In this document: one piece after another, positions 1 through 12,178 of the stretch
Layout: each line of letters opens with the position of its first letter
Position numbering within the stretch: the first letter of the stretch is position 1
NCBI RefSeq assembly: GCF_000005505.3
Contig: NC_016132.3
Coordinates: 27,146,501-27,210,500 of the forward strand
DNA: 64,000 bases
Direction of reading: 5' to 3'
Source: Brachypodium distachyon
Lineage: Eukaryota > Streptophyta > Magnoliopsida > Poales > Poaceae
The notes under the pieces: generated by a model
Seen by the model: only the letters and a program-made list of their open reading frames with translations
Told to the model about the DNA's origin: nothing
Database searches by the model: none
Program-made: the position numbers and the translations under genes

Positions 1-539
1 GGTCTAGGCGAACTGGTTTCGGAACCAGACGATGTACCTTGACTTTTTTATTTTTATTTTGGTTTCTTTCTTCCTAGTGGACTAAATTCTCCTTTATTCT
101 CGTTCACTTTCTTTGTATTTTCTTGTGTATTTTCTCTTGGATTTGCTTCTCTCGAGGCAATAAGTAGCTCGCTGCGATTGTTTCGTAAAAAAAAACAAAG
201 ATATGTTTGTAAAGTTAGTAGAAAAAAATGACATACCAATATTCCATATCTTCATCTTTACTCCTACAAAAAACTCAATTGGTAGCGGTGGTCCATCGCA
301 CCATCACTTATTAATTTGGTACAAATTAGTGAAATATCAGCGAATAAGAAAAAATGTGAATTACATGACCTGAGAAAACAGAATCATTCTCTTTAATTAT
401 GTTGTGTGCACATTTTTTTTAATCCAAATCAACAATGGTTTTTTTAGAGTAAAATAGTAGGTAAAATACCTACTGTGCTTTTATTAAGAATCAATGCAGC
501 AAGAAAAAACAAAGAAAACAAAAATCAATTACAATTTAT

Positions 540-967
540 TCACAAAGAAAGAAAATCAATTACAAATACAAGCCCACAGGGCCCATATCTAAAGTTCTTA
601 ATCCAATCTTGAAGCCCTGAATAACTATTTCTTTTGGCTTTGTGGAAGACTAAGTTCATCTCTTCCATGAAAATTTTCCTGCTTCTGAATAAGCTAGGTC
701 TAATGCCATTGCAAATGCAGTAATTTCTAACTTTCCGTATCCCCCAAGCTGCGAGCATAATGATATCCATGCTGAATGGGACATTTAGTCTTCTTTTAAT
801 TTCTGCCACATCAGCTGTGGCATTAATACCTTCAATCTGAATATTTGGACAGAGGTAATTCCAGGCTTCCAGAAGGATTTAGCAAATTGGCAATCAAAAA
901 ATAGATGATCCCTGGACGACTCAAGACAAAAGGTGCTACACATGACACATAAGCTGTGGCAACACAT
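540..967 (-). mobile_element. Degraded 3' end of a LINE retrotransposon
   Basis: The minus strand reads as the zinc-binding reverse-transcriptase end (zf-RVT) common in plant LINE ORF2: CVMCSTFCLESSRDHLFFDC, then, after a frameshift near 840, AEIKRRLNVPFSMDIIMLAA and MEEMNLVFHKAKRNSYSGL. The frame ends close to an A/T-rich stretch at 470-540. No RT core or endonuclease lies upstream in this window, so the copy is truncated and dead. Confidence 0.75.
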
Positions 968-1683
968 GGTTATTGTGCTAGTTACTCTTGGATGCTTATT
1001 TCATAGTATATACTTAGTCTTATAATCGTGGTCAAAATTTTATTCTAGAGCATTGACTGTACACATAATTATGTGTTTTATATTTTGCAAAGAGGAAAAT
1101 AAAACTGGTTGCTCAACCCTGGTGAGTGATGTGAGCCGCCCAAGCACTGGGAATCACGAACAAGATCGTGCAGATAGATCTTGTGTTCAATGCGCTAGAT
1201 TTTTATATACTAGTCCTTACTTGATTTTTTTGACGGCTCTCAGTTGCAACTTGATCGAGAATTTGGTTAAGTTTTGTGAACCACATCTTCGGAAAGGAAC
1301 ATGCATGCATCTATATATCTACGGATCTACCATAAGCATGACACACAATTAAGCGGTTTAACTACTTGGAATTAGGTGAACTACGTATGTGTAATTGGAC
1401 ATTATGGATTGGTCATGATCAGTGTCGCTATTACTCATGTGGTTTCTTAATCTTGGAAGGCAAAAGGTCGACCAAGCTTCACTAGCTCGTGGACAAGATT
1501 TAATCATTGAATGTGTCTTTGTCATGTATATGTACTCCACGATGGCACGACCGAGAAGATTCGCCGCGCAAAACCTGTTCATCAACATTCTCATGACTTT
1601 TCTCTTTCCAGTAACCCCTCTTCGGTTTTGGTTTTTGACCATTTGATAATTTTTTTGATCAACTAGCTATTGTCACCGACAAG

Positions 1684-1760
1684 CAGGGGCGGTCATAGGA
1701 TTTTTACCGTGGGTATTCAAAACTTCGCTAGTCAAAAGTAGCATTTTGCTTGCGTCTATA
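1684..1760. mobile_element. hAT-like terminal remnant
   Basis: CAGGGGCGG followed by an A/T-richer stretch matches the terminal bases of the complete hAT element at 42579-43312. No partner inverted end (CCGCCCCTG) was found nearby, so this is at best half an element. Confidence 0.3.
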
Positions 1761-3124
1761 ATCGAGTGATCATCGAGGCATTGACGTCTTGTGCACAGAC
1801 TGCGTAGTACGTGTGGGCAGCCGTGAAACAGTGGAAGAACCGAAGCGCGGAGCAGCGGCCAGGCAGTGTTGGGTTTAGTATCGTTGAAAATTGATTCTGG
1901 AGGAGTACGACATATAAGGTGAAACAAATATCATCTATAAGTAATAAGATCGGTCTTTTGGGTTGAGTTAATTAGACTTAAGGCCTTAATTATTGTGGAC
2001 TCCAGTGGACCTGGGCCTTTAAGACGCCAGCTCATCTGTGAGTAGCTGGGCCAAGTCGATGTGCGCTCTAACAAGTGGATTTCGAGGAGCAAAGCAGATG
2101 AGGAAGCAATCACTAGCTTTTTTTATGTCCGCTAAAAAAACTAGCTTTTTTTTTAATCTCAGCACATGATATTTGGGATTTAGGAGGAGACGAGGAGGCG
2201 CGAGGTGCAGGCGTCAATCGAGGTCTTATGAGAGTACGAGTATCAAGCAGATGTTCGGTTTTTAGGCTAGCTTGGCATTGGTGAACTGTGTTACGCTGAA
2301 CTTATTTTATATGAAAAAATACACACGAAAGTAGTGAAAAGTTGATTAGCAAAACTCAAAAATAGTGAAAAGCGGGTGAGAAATGGATTATGAGAATCCA
2401 CCACAATGCCAAACGCAGCCTTAGTGATTGAAAATCCTACTTGGGTCACTGGCCAACTCGGAAGAGGAAGGAGAGAGATGGGCGGGTGCATTTCTAGATT
2501 CAATGCTTAAATACGCTTCAGTTTTAGCCCAACATCCCTTTTACATAAATACATATCTATATAATTTATAAAGTTGATCCCCACTAATTAGTACATTTAA
2601 TGTTTGCAAATTACACATGCAAGATGTCCACATCATCGTCCACCTCACCATGCACATCTCCAGTAAGATGCATTTAATCTTTTCAAATTACACATGCAAG
2701 GTGTCCACATCACCATAAGCATCATGCAACTCACAAGCAATTTATTTTAGTGGCATGTTCAACAATTCAATTTTTTATCACCTAAGATTTTTCACCCAAA
2801 AATTCTACCCATGGTTCTATGGTATTCATTTTTTTTCCATGTGATCATTTTATTGTCATTTATTCGTAACATCAAATGCAAATTATATACAGAATACATA
2901 GTATATATATTCGACTTTTTACAAACAATAATGGGTATTGAAGCGAATACCCATGAATTAATTGATTTACGGCAGCGCATGCCAACGTGTAGTAGTTTGT
3001 CTTTTCCCCTTCCATTCATGTGTAAATTTGGAGATAATATATTTATGTGATGTGCCTTTATTTGTAATTCAAATAAAAACACACTGAGTTCTTGCATTTT
3101 CTTCATTTTTCCTTTGATAAAAAA

Positions 3125-3500
3125 GCATATTTTTGGTCTTCAATTAACAACGAAGTATAGAAATGGTCCACCAACACAAAATGAAATACATTTGGTCCTT
3201 CAATTGGCCAAAGCAGATATTTTAGTCGCTATTCCAGTTTTGTTTGGTTTTGACTTCACGTGACATGATTTTTCTAACAATTTTCAACGTCAGATGTCAT
3301 ATTGAATAGTTGAGGAACCAAATGTATACGACTTTAAGTTCAAGGACCATTTATGGAAGGTACTTAATGCCATCGAGGCATGCGAAGTAAGAAATACATT
3401 CAAAACCGGAAAAGAGACCAAAAGTATCCTGCTTTACCAATTCAATGATCAAATGTATACTATTTTGAAGTTAAAGGAAACAAATATATACTTTCTTTGT
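3125..3500. mobile_element. MULE-like MITE with long inverted arms
   Basis: The left arm (TTTTTGGTCTTCAATTAAC..., TTTGGTCCTTCAATTGGCC...) returns in inverted orientation at the right (...ACCAATTCAATGATCAAATG, CTTTAACTTCAAAATAG). Long degenerate arms around a short AT-rich core fit a Mutator-like deletion derivative. I could not resolve a 9-base duplication. Confidence 0.5.
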
Positions 3501-3562
3501 TTTCATTAAAATAGATATTTTCAAAAAAATAATTCATTCTTCGTATTCTTGCACCAGGATCC

Positions 3563-3975
3563 TTGCATGCATGCATGCATGCCAGGATTAATTCAGGGAA
3601 TCTGGGACAAGAGGTGTACAGTGGTCGTGATCTAGAAACGAGTTATACACACCGGGCGGTCGGCGCGTGCATGCAGCGCTTCTGGACAGTTCCCACTCGC
3701 AGTCTATGCAGGAGTAATGAGTTGCGGCAGCCAGCACGTACTACGTGTCACGAACTTCGGGTTCAGTTTCCCCCGGAAAAGTGGGAACGTACGAAGAACA
3801 CTGTGCATGTATTGGTTGGTATGGCGTGCAGCACGTTGTGACCATGTCAATGTATATTGCAGACTGCAGTTGTTTACGCGCTTGGACTAGAGTGGACGCT
3901 CAAATCGGATCATCGAGATCTGATCGCGTGCATGCATGCCAGGCCCCTGGTGCATGCACATGCTCATGCATGCTA
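3563..3975 (+). repeat. Cluster of CATGCA (RY-type) motifs
   Basis: CATGCATGCATGCATGCC at about 3567 is followed by further CATGCA/TGCATG units near 3670, 3930 and 3950-3975. RY motifs are bound by plant B3 factors, but here no gene lies downstream for 5 kb, so a simple-sequence origin is at least as likely. Confidence 0.5.
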
Positions 3976-6900
3976 CAGTCTGCAACAACTACCGACCACG
4001 CCCCGTGCTTATCACGACAGCTACTGATTGACTTGCTCTTCCGATTTCGACAGGAAAACGAAACAGGGAAGCGATACGTACGTCATCGATTAATCAACTA
4101 CGGAGTATACAGCAATACTTGCAGCTCGTTGTTCACGCGTCCCCGTACGTTGTTGCGGAAATTTTTAGTTAACACACATGAGCCCACGTTGTTGAGAACA
4201 TACATGAGTGAAAAGTAACAGCAAAAAAGTATCCAATGAAAATGTATAATGGAATTGTATGATAGATTATAAATTGATTTTTCACTTAGTGGAAATAGCT
4301 CGATGAAAAGTAGCATGCATGTATGTGAAAAAAATATGAGTTAATTGTGTGATGATGTGACATGCTTACGTGTTGAGAAAAATCAATTCGTTACCCATCG
4401 ATGCAACTTAATTAGTTGAGTTGGGCAATTTTATTTTTCGTGTTGTGTACGATCGATTGTGTCAGCGAGAGCTCAGGCATGCGAAGTATTATGCGTACTG
4501 ATATAGGTTATTTCACTAACCAAATGTAGATATTTGGAAAATACAAAGAGTATTAAAAAAACAGATATTGGACAATTGTCTCATCTAACCTCACTTGTGA
4601 CTAATCACATCACAGAACCACATTTTTTCACGCAGACCATCTAAAATAGCCCAAAATATCCTGTTAAGACCGTTTGATGGGATTCCTTTAGGTGGGTGGC
4701 ACCTATCAGGTGCCACGTCGTTATAATGCCGGCCAGGTATACTGAATGTCATACATGTATAGTATGTATCGCTTGCCTAGTTTGCATTTTATGTCATGAA
4801 TTTTTAGATTAAATATTTATCCAAAATCATCTGACCATCTCACTCCTAGCCATGCACCCTCCCTACTTTCGGCACCATTCCAAAATCATCCGATCAACAC
4901 ATGCAGAAAAAACCATGTGCGTAAACAGTGCCTGATATAGTAAAACCTAGGTCCACGTATACATCATCTTCTCGTCAGTGCAAGCAACAATCGAGGAAGG
5001 ATCGCCAGTCAAATCAATGTCAAAGCTATCGATGAGAACAATAATTCAACTTATAATTAGGGGCCTCAACATCAGTACATCACACATCATTTCCGGAGAA
5101 CCTACCACCGAGAGAATCTGATATCTCCCCAACCGTGAGAAATATCTGAGCATGCGGAGCCAAGTGTCACCCCGTCGGTGAGTCCAGCCAGGCAGCCAGC
5201 GCTGTGTGCAGACAGTGGAGCGTGGAGACTGCCGTCCAGCCGTCCACGTCCATGTGACCACGCATCGCAGCCACACATCTTGGCGCACCAGCCGGGCGGA
5301 GGGTCGGTCCATGTCAGCTTTGCTGTTTCTCGGCATGCGCTGGCCGGTGAATAGCATAGCCGAAATGGTTGACGCTGTCTTCCTTCTTTTTAGATGCTGT
5401 GCATTTGATTTTATATAGACGAGAAGATAATCCTGGAAGGAAACTACTGTTGTTACTAGTAAAGCTCTTTTACGGCATCCTAAATGAATCTAGACCGTTT
5501 ATTTTGTTCAATCCAACAGATCAGCATAAGTTGTACTCCAGTCCGATTGAACAGGAGTACCGTATGTGAAAACAAGGGAGTATCTGGCTTACAGGGGCAA
5601 ACTCGTAAATCTGGAGGGCAGTTAACGTCTTGTTCTACGCAGTCGTCAATGGCTTCTGACCTCTGAGATGTGCAGTGGCATGGCGATGTGATGGAGATGT
5701 TGTTTCCGAGGGCCCGTGCGTGCCGCTGCACACCGTGACAACCCCTGCGTGGATCCTCCGCCACCGGCACACCACGGCCCATGCCTCCCTCGGACGGTCA
5801 TGGAGCCTTCTTATCTCCACCAATATTCCACGGACATGCAAGTGAATTGTTTGTTGTTTTGTCGATTTCAATCTGGGTTTATTGCTAGCTAGTTCTTGCA
5901 TGCCCTTTCTTCAGTTCTAGGTATTGGAAAATAGATTAATTTCAATCGTTATAAACTTTTAGCTCCGATTTTTTCCTTGTGAAATTGATGAGTGGAGAAA
6001 CTGTGTGGACGATAATCAATGTGCAGGAATTGTAGAGCCTAGGCGAATTGTTTCACTCAAACTAATTAAATTCAAACAATTAGCTCTGGACTTGACACAT
6101 CGCCGTCCAGAAGAAGAAAAGCATATCATCTTGATTAATTACAGGACGAACGGCGATGCGATGCGGTTACAGGAGTGGAGCAGCCCGGCGGCCGGACATG
6201 CATGCAGTGATGGTGGCTTGCGCGCGATTGGGATATGATGTGGGTCGGGGGGTGGCCCGATCCTTCGATGAGATTGGTAACTCTCGATTTGGGTAGGAGA
6301 TAACGTTGACGATCCGACTACAGCCTAAGAGGCAGCGCCTTAGCAATCGATACACCAACTCCAGAGGGTTATTGATCACGCGGGGGCACGATCAACCTGA
6401 CCACGAAGGTCTTTGTTCCTGCAAGCAATCGAAGAATAAGCAAGAACAAGATAAATAGCAGATGCAATCTGAAATTACGAGTATACTATATCAAACCAAT
6501 GTCTCAACGAGACGATAAATTGAGGTTCCGAAAGCGTTAAAACAGGTGGTCTAACCGACACACGCGATTACACAAAGTAGTAGTGATGGCTAACTTTTAA
6601 CTAAACAAAACCCAAATCTCCATAGGGGGGCTCATGGGGTGTACAAAGGAGAGGGAGAGAGATTTTCGTCCGCCTTGAGTAAGAAGGCCGAAATCCAACT
6701 CTATCTCTAACTTTCCTAACAAACTACAACTCTTTAGGAAAGAGAAAAACAGATCCGTCAGTTTGTTTTGTCCGCCACGGTCAGCAGGCGTCGAATCTCC
6801 TTGTGGGGCTGGATTCGTTGGAAAGTTCTTGTAATTACCTTTCCAACAAGTACTTGTTTGCTTGATTTGGACTCCGGATGCGGCCTGAGTGATTAAAACA

Positions 6901-9110
6901 AATTCGGGTCTCCTGACAGTTCGAACCCGAAACGGATTCAATTTTAATTCGTGATATCTTTTTCTAACAAGCTCCGAAATGTGCCGTTTGATTTGTTGGA
7001 AGGTAGACTTGATAGGCTTCACCTTGCGTCACCCGCTGCATGCTATCGCACCTCATTTTCACTTTGGACTTGTAGAATTCAATAAGACGCCTGCATAATA
7101 AGATCATACAATATAGTAGCTCTGCCTCTTTGCAAGTAATATATTGAACAAATTTAATAATTGATTTCACATGATTATAATTGTTATTGAATACTCCAAC
7201 AATTACAACAATTAAGGTTCTAATGGTCGTATCCATGGTAGCTATGTCCATATCAGGATATGGGCGGAAAAGGCAACGGGGTCAGGTGCGCGCCGATCGG
7301 GAAGGCGGCAGCGCCGGGCGCACTACCGGATTAGCAGGCGGCGATATCTGGGAGGCGCCGACGACGGGGCGCACTATTGGGAAGGCGTTGACAATGAGAA
7401 AGGATTCTACTATTCTACCCCATCCAGTATAAAAGTCCGTATTGTACTTCATTAGTAAAATAGAAATGTCCAAACTATCCCCTTAAATCAACGGTCTGGG
7501 GTGCACGGTACTCCCTCCCCAATAATGGAGTACAAGTTAGTATTGGGGTATTTTGCATCTCGATGACTCGATCCCTTTCGTTAGGTGAATAAATAACATA
7601 AGGATATTTTCTCTGTCCTCTGTTTCAGTGCACGCATGATGCAATCCTCCTCGTGGGTGGGACAGCTTTGAAGAATTTGGGCCTCTTTGATAAATTATCT
7701 TCTTCTCTTGCTGATTTGTTGGAATTGGATAGGAAAATAAACATATCGATAGTTTATGCGTACCTTTCAGTATTTGTTAATGCTGACAGTTATGCAGATT
7801 CAGTTTGTGGTGTTATTAATTGCAAGTTGGTGCTACTATGATTTGATTCCGCAAATAAAAGAATATTTGATTTCATAAAATAGAGAACATCATTAATAGA
7901 GCAAACTGGATTATAACCAAAATTTTAACAATTAGTATTTGTTTACTCCCACTCTATATTCCTCAAAAAAAAATACACGCTATATTCATCATCGGCGACC
8001 GATACAACAAAGAAATTTTGGCATCTTGGGTATTCTATATCTCTTTTTCTTGTTAATTTGTTGGAATTGCATAAACAAAAATATCAACAATGCATGGATA
8101 GATTTTAATATTGGCAGTGCTGACCACTATACAGAATCATCCTCTTGGTATGTGTAGCAAAGTTGGAACTTTGAAGTATGATGTGGTTTGACCAGCGCAG
8201 AACACATTCTGGAATGTTGAATTTGAATTCCGAGAAGTAAAAATTAATTTTGGATCATGCCATTATCGATCAGCCATGGGGAGAAAAGAAAGATTTGAAA
8301 AAAATTCATTACACCAAATATGTTTTTGCCTTACAGAACACAAGTATGCTATCATTTCTCGTTTCAGAACAGTAAAATTGAAGCTGATTGATATGTGTGA
8401 CTTGGATGAAAGAATGCATCACGACTCATCACCTTCTTTGAGAAGAAAAAAAGAGATGGTGAATTGTTGTTGGAAAAATAGGGCATGACCCCGGCTTCTC
8501 CAAAATACCATTGTCTGCTAATAGGATGATCTGCCTGCCTAGTCAAATATATAGTTATGCCGGCCTAAAAAAAAAATCTATAGTCATGCCCGCAAGTAAT
8601 TCCCTTTGTTCTTTTTGTCGAGAGGAGGAGGTTCATGTAAGCCGTTACCACCAAACCGTGGCAGGGCTAGCAAAACCCATTAAATAAAAGCCATTTTCTC
8701 GGGCTGGCGTCACGCCATTGCCCATGATACCCCTGTGGCATCGCGCATTCCAGAACGGAAACGGCAATACGTGAGGACTTATCCACATCACCGAAAAGCT
8801 GGAGAAGCAAAACGCGGAGTCCCCGAGGGCCTATCCGTCCCGTTGTTCCTACTTCCTAGGGGGGGAAGAAGAGAGAAGCATCTCTGTGTTGCTGTGCAAG
8901 CGACGGCCCGCGTGTCTGCCTCCTCGGCCGGTCTGCATGCTGTAGCTTCCCCTGCAACCACGGCTCTTCCTCCCACCTCTTATTCAGTTCAGCTCACTTC
9001 TTCTTCCCCGCGTCTCCTCCCCCGCTTTAAAAGCTCCCTCACGAGCTTTCGCTTCACACCTCTTCTTTCCCTCCTTGGCGCCTGCAGCCCAATCCCTGCT
9101 TCCCCTTTCT

Positions 9111-9118
9111 TATATATA
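9111..9118 (+). promoter_or_regulatory. TATA box of the PP2C gene
   Basis: The sequence TATATATA follows a pyrimidine-rich stretch about 250 bases before the PP2C start codon. Transcription would be expected to begin about 30 bases downstream, near 9145, giving a 5' leader of roughly 220 bases. No other TATA-like element lies as close. Confidence 0.6.
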
Positions 9119-9220
9119 GTACGTCGTTCTTCCTTCCAAGTTGATCTGATCACGATCCATTTCCAGTCCAAGCTCGTTTCAAGGAACTCCCACAAACAGG
9201 AAAGATCCATTTCCATCGCC

Positions 9221-9274
9221 ATGGCCGGTCTCTCCTCGGTTCTCGCCCACCTGTGTCAATCGCCGAGAAAATAA
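9221..9274 (+). CDS. Upstream ORF in the PP2C leader (17 codons)
   Basis: A short ORF, MAGLSSVLAHLCQSPRK followed by TAA, sits between the predicted transcription start and the PP2C ATG. Its start context CGCCATGG is close to ideal, with purine-rich sequence before it and G at +4, so scanning ribosomes should use it. It ends 90 bases before the main ATG, a distance that permits reinitiation. I infer a translational brake on the phosphatase; the peptide is not one I recognise. A longer in-frame run back to 8735 exists but crosses the TATA region and is probably coincidental. Confidence 0.5.
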   Translation: MAGLSSVLAHLCQSPRK

Positions 9275-9364
9275 TCAAGAGATCGAGCAGGGGCACAAGA
9301 AGGTGTTGCATACGTGCGTGCAGCAGCAGAACCGTGTGGTGAGTTGTTTTGTTGGGCAGCGAGA

Positions 9365-12036
9365 ATGCGGCAAATCTCGTCGCTGCTGCAGGGGCTGGCC
9401 CGTTCGATGTCTCTGGGAAGGGAGAAGAAGGGCGCGGACGAGGAGGAAAACGGGACGGTGCTGCGGACGTCGGGGGCTCTGTGGGGCGAGGGCTCTCAGA
9501 CGTTGGCTGCCGCATGCTCCCGCCGCGGCGACAAGGGCACAAACCAGGACTGCTCCATCGTCTGGGAGGTGAGCTTAGCTAAGCTCGTTGCTGCTCTGTT
9601 TCCTTCTACTTTGCCTAATTGTAGATTCCATCATATGCCCGAGCCCCGAGCACTTGCCTAATTCTGTACCACCGCTCAATTGTCATCGTAGTATTTGAGA
9701 GCGCTCAACAAACAGATGCTCCAATAGTCATTTCTACTATTTTGTTTCATAATCATGAGTACAAGATGTTGTGCATGGTTCGTTTCATTGGCCTTGTCTC
9801 TCTTCTATTCTAGGAAAAAAAAGTCTACAAACGAGAGAGTAGTACAGCGTTAAGACTAGTCGCTGGCTTGTCCTCTCGGTCATCTCTGACCACACAAGAA
9901 ATCAAACAGCTTGCTGACCCTACGTGTACTAAATTATAGGCTTCTCTTACGCTCTTCACCTAATCAGTTTTCTGATGTTTTGATCAGTAGATTGTTTACA
10001 TTGGGCCTTAAGCAGATACGTGTCAGGAGGCCAATTAACCGGCCTAGTCATAGACATAGGTTTTGTAGCAAGTTTTGGAGCATGTCCTGACAAGGTCCTT
10101 GGATATGGTAGAAAAGGTTCTTGGATATGGTGCTTGCTTTTGGCTTCTAGGGATTTCTCTTCTCTCTACCAAAAAATGTAGTATGATACGTGTCTCGATT
10201 TGTTGGAGCAAAAAGGTGTTTGGTTTCTTGGTATCTGAATCCAATGTAACTTCGATAGCTAAACACTTAACTGACTGATTGTGACAGGAAAAAGGTTAAT
10301 CATCTCCCATAAGAAAATTAGATTGCACTAATTTGGAAAAGCAAGCTGCAAAGTCAGTTAAAGGTTGGCCTTCCAAATTTTTTATTTCGAAAAGGGTGGA
10401 AGCCCCGACCTCTGCATCGAATCGATACACACATTTTTTATTGGAAAGTTAGAGTGAGAGAATCTTAATTTTCTACTCTCTCGTCCCATAATTCTTGTCG
10501 AAATATTACATGTATTTAGATTTTTTTAAAGAATATATACATCCAGTTTTGGGCAAATTTGAGAGACAAGAATAATTATGAAACGGAGGAAGTAGTTATC
10601 ATGATTGACTGGTTGATCCAATTAGTTATCTTCTGTGATGTCACGGTTGAATCTTAGATGTCTAGTTATCCTGCGTAATGTACACTGTAATGCAAAACAA
10701 GTCGGTTAACAAATATCTAAATAAAACAACGTTTTTGCGATTGAGAAGTCAGAAGTTTTTTTGTCAGAGATCAGTCGATGTTCTTTGCCATCGAATTTTA
10801 ATTGAACGATAGCACGTGGGAGAAATGAGGGATGACCCTCGGATCTTAATGTAGCGGCGCTGATACATCAACTAAGATCTAACGTTTTTTGTTTAAAATC
10901 AAGTGATCGAGAAATAACCACACCCGTGAACAAACATTACGTTTTAGTTTCGTTGTGTTTCTGCACCAGCAAAGCCAAACGAGATCCTTAGAAAACATGA
11001 GCTTCGCTTGAATTTTGCAACATAAATGTTTGCATTTTCCACAGGACTTCGGTTTTCTCATTGCCTTCTCCTTGCTGACTCTGCCTGCAGGGATTTGGGT
11101 GCCAAGAGGACACAATCTTCTGCGGCATCTTCGACGGGCACGGGCAGTGGGGCCACTACGTCTCCAAAGCCGTCCGGGAGTCGCTGCCGGCGTCGCTGCT
11201 GTGCCGTTGGCAGGAGGCCATGGCGCTGGCGTCGCTCATCGATGGCGAGAAGAAGCTCTCCGACTGCCATTTCGACCTCTGGAGGGAGTCCTACCTGGCC
11301 GCCGCCGCCGCCGTGGACGAAGAGCTCCGACGAAACCGACGCCTCGACGCCGTCAACAGCGGCACCACCGCTCTGTCCGTCATCAAGCAGGGTGAGCTAT
11401 TAGTGATCGTGAACGTGGGCGACTCTCGGGCCGTCCTGGCGACCACATCGGACGATGGCAGCGTCGCCGCCGTCCAGCTCACCGTCGATTTCAAGCCCAA
11501 CTTGCCTCGTAAGTACGCTGCTAGCTAGACAAGGACGGCACATGCATCATGCATGCTTGTTTATTTGATTCTGGCCATTCGATCTTGTGAGGAGCATTGC
11601 TGACAGAGTCAAATTCAAATCTGATCTGGCAGAGGAGAAGGAGCGGATCATGCAGTGCAAGGGGCGGGTGCACTGCCTGGACGACGAGCCAGGCGTGCAC
11701 CGGGTGTGGCTGCCGGACCGAGAGGCGCCGGGGCTGGCCATGTCGCGGGCGTTCGGCGACTACTGCGTCAAGGCCTACGGCGTCATCTCGGCGCCAGAGG
11801 TGACGCAGAGAACGATTAGTGATCGGGACCAGTTCGTCATCCTGGCCACCGACGGGGTATGGGATGTGATCTCCAACGAAGAGGCTGTGCGGATTGTGGC
11901 GGCAACGGTGGACAGAGAGAAGGCGGCGAAGCGCCTTGTGGAGTGCGCTGTCCGAGCTTGGAGGCGCAAGCGGCGGGGCTTTGCTGTCGACGACTGCTCG
12001 GCGATCTGCCTCTTCTTCCACTCTTTGCCATCGTGA
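9365..12036 (+). CDS. Protein phosphatase 2C, clade E-like (3 exons, 341 aa)
   Basis: Mg/Mn-dependent serine/threonine phosphatase. Exons 9365-9568, 11091-11508 and 11633-12036 join in phase to 342 codons including stop. PP2C motifs run in the usual order: RGDKGTNQDC, then GIFDGHGQWG (metal-binding Asp-Gly-His), NSGTTAL, VGDSRAVL, AMSRAFGDY, LATDGVWDVIS and the final DDCSAICLF Asp pair. The MRQISSLLQGLARSMS start and the GFGCQEDTIFCGIFDGHG block resemble plant clade E PP2Cs, which include the Arabidopsis EGR growth regulators; that placement is from memory. ATG 9365 is the first in-frame ATG; the longer frame upstream begins only at GTG. Unlike the EGR proteins as I recall them, there is no Gly at position 2, so N-myristoylation is not expected. 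Intron 1 (1.5 kb) carries a Stowaway MITE. Exons 2-3 are strongly GC-rich, as in many grass genes. A TATA box and a uORF lie upstream. Confidence 0.95.
10474..10594. mobile_element. Stowaway MITE in PP2C intron 1
   Basis: Left end TACTCTCTCGTCCCATAATT and right end AATTATGAAACGGAGGAAGTA are imperfect inverted repeats bounded by TA, the mariner-type target. The internal ACATGTATTTAGA segment matches other copies in this window. Confidence 0.75.
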
Positions 12037-12082
12037 ACAGTTCCTGTTCTTTTCTTCCCCCATTGCTGCCATCAGGACACCG

Positions 12083-12178
12083 CTGGACAATGTGTACTGG
12101 GTCGTGGATGTGGCAGGGACTATCAATTTTGGCTATTTTCTCCTTTATGCCAGCCGATACAAGTATCAGAACCACTAG
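12083..12178 (+). pseudogene. Fossil C-terminus of an NPF transporter
   Basis: In one frame the sequence reads LDNVYWVVDVAG, then TINFGYFLLY, then ASRYKYQNH and a stop. This is the last transmembrane segment and tail typical of NPF/PTR transporters. The intact NPF gene at 23-28 kb ends in the matching pattern LENLYWLLTALVAVNFGYY followed by a KLYRYQN tail. No other NPF exon is found nearby. The fragment starts 46 bases after the PP2C stop, so it probably lies in the phosphatase 3' UTR. It looks like the remnant of a tandem NPF copy truncated by rearrangement. Confidence 0.75.

Larger units (their letters stand above)
1..9100. other. Intergenic region left of the PP2C gene
   Basis: Apart from the LINE end, hAT-like and MULE-like pieces and the RY cluster, I see no exon with family resemblance here. 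The stretch 6,230-7,050 has the look of a degraded LTR-retrotransposon segment, but without recognisable termini or coding domains. Short ORFs throughout have no codon pattern or motif to support them. Confidence 0.4.

Noticed and set aside
13..28. Perfect hairpin CTGGTTTCGGAACCAG, considered as part of a tRNA
   Set aside because: No acceptor stem, D-loop or TPsiC sequence surrounds it; the TTCG-type loop is not an anticodon loop.
3563..4218. Two overlapping plus-strand frames at the CATGCA cluster
   Set aside because: Composition follows the simple-sequence motif; no homologous domain, splice pattern or promoter supports a gene.
8735..9274. 179-codon open frame ahead of the PP2C gene
   Set aside because: It crosses the TATA box and predicted leader, has no family motif and a low-complexity composition. 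Only its last 17 codons make sense, as a uORF.
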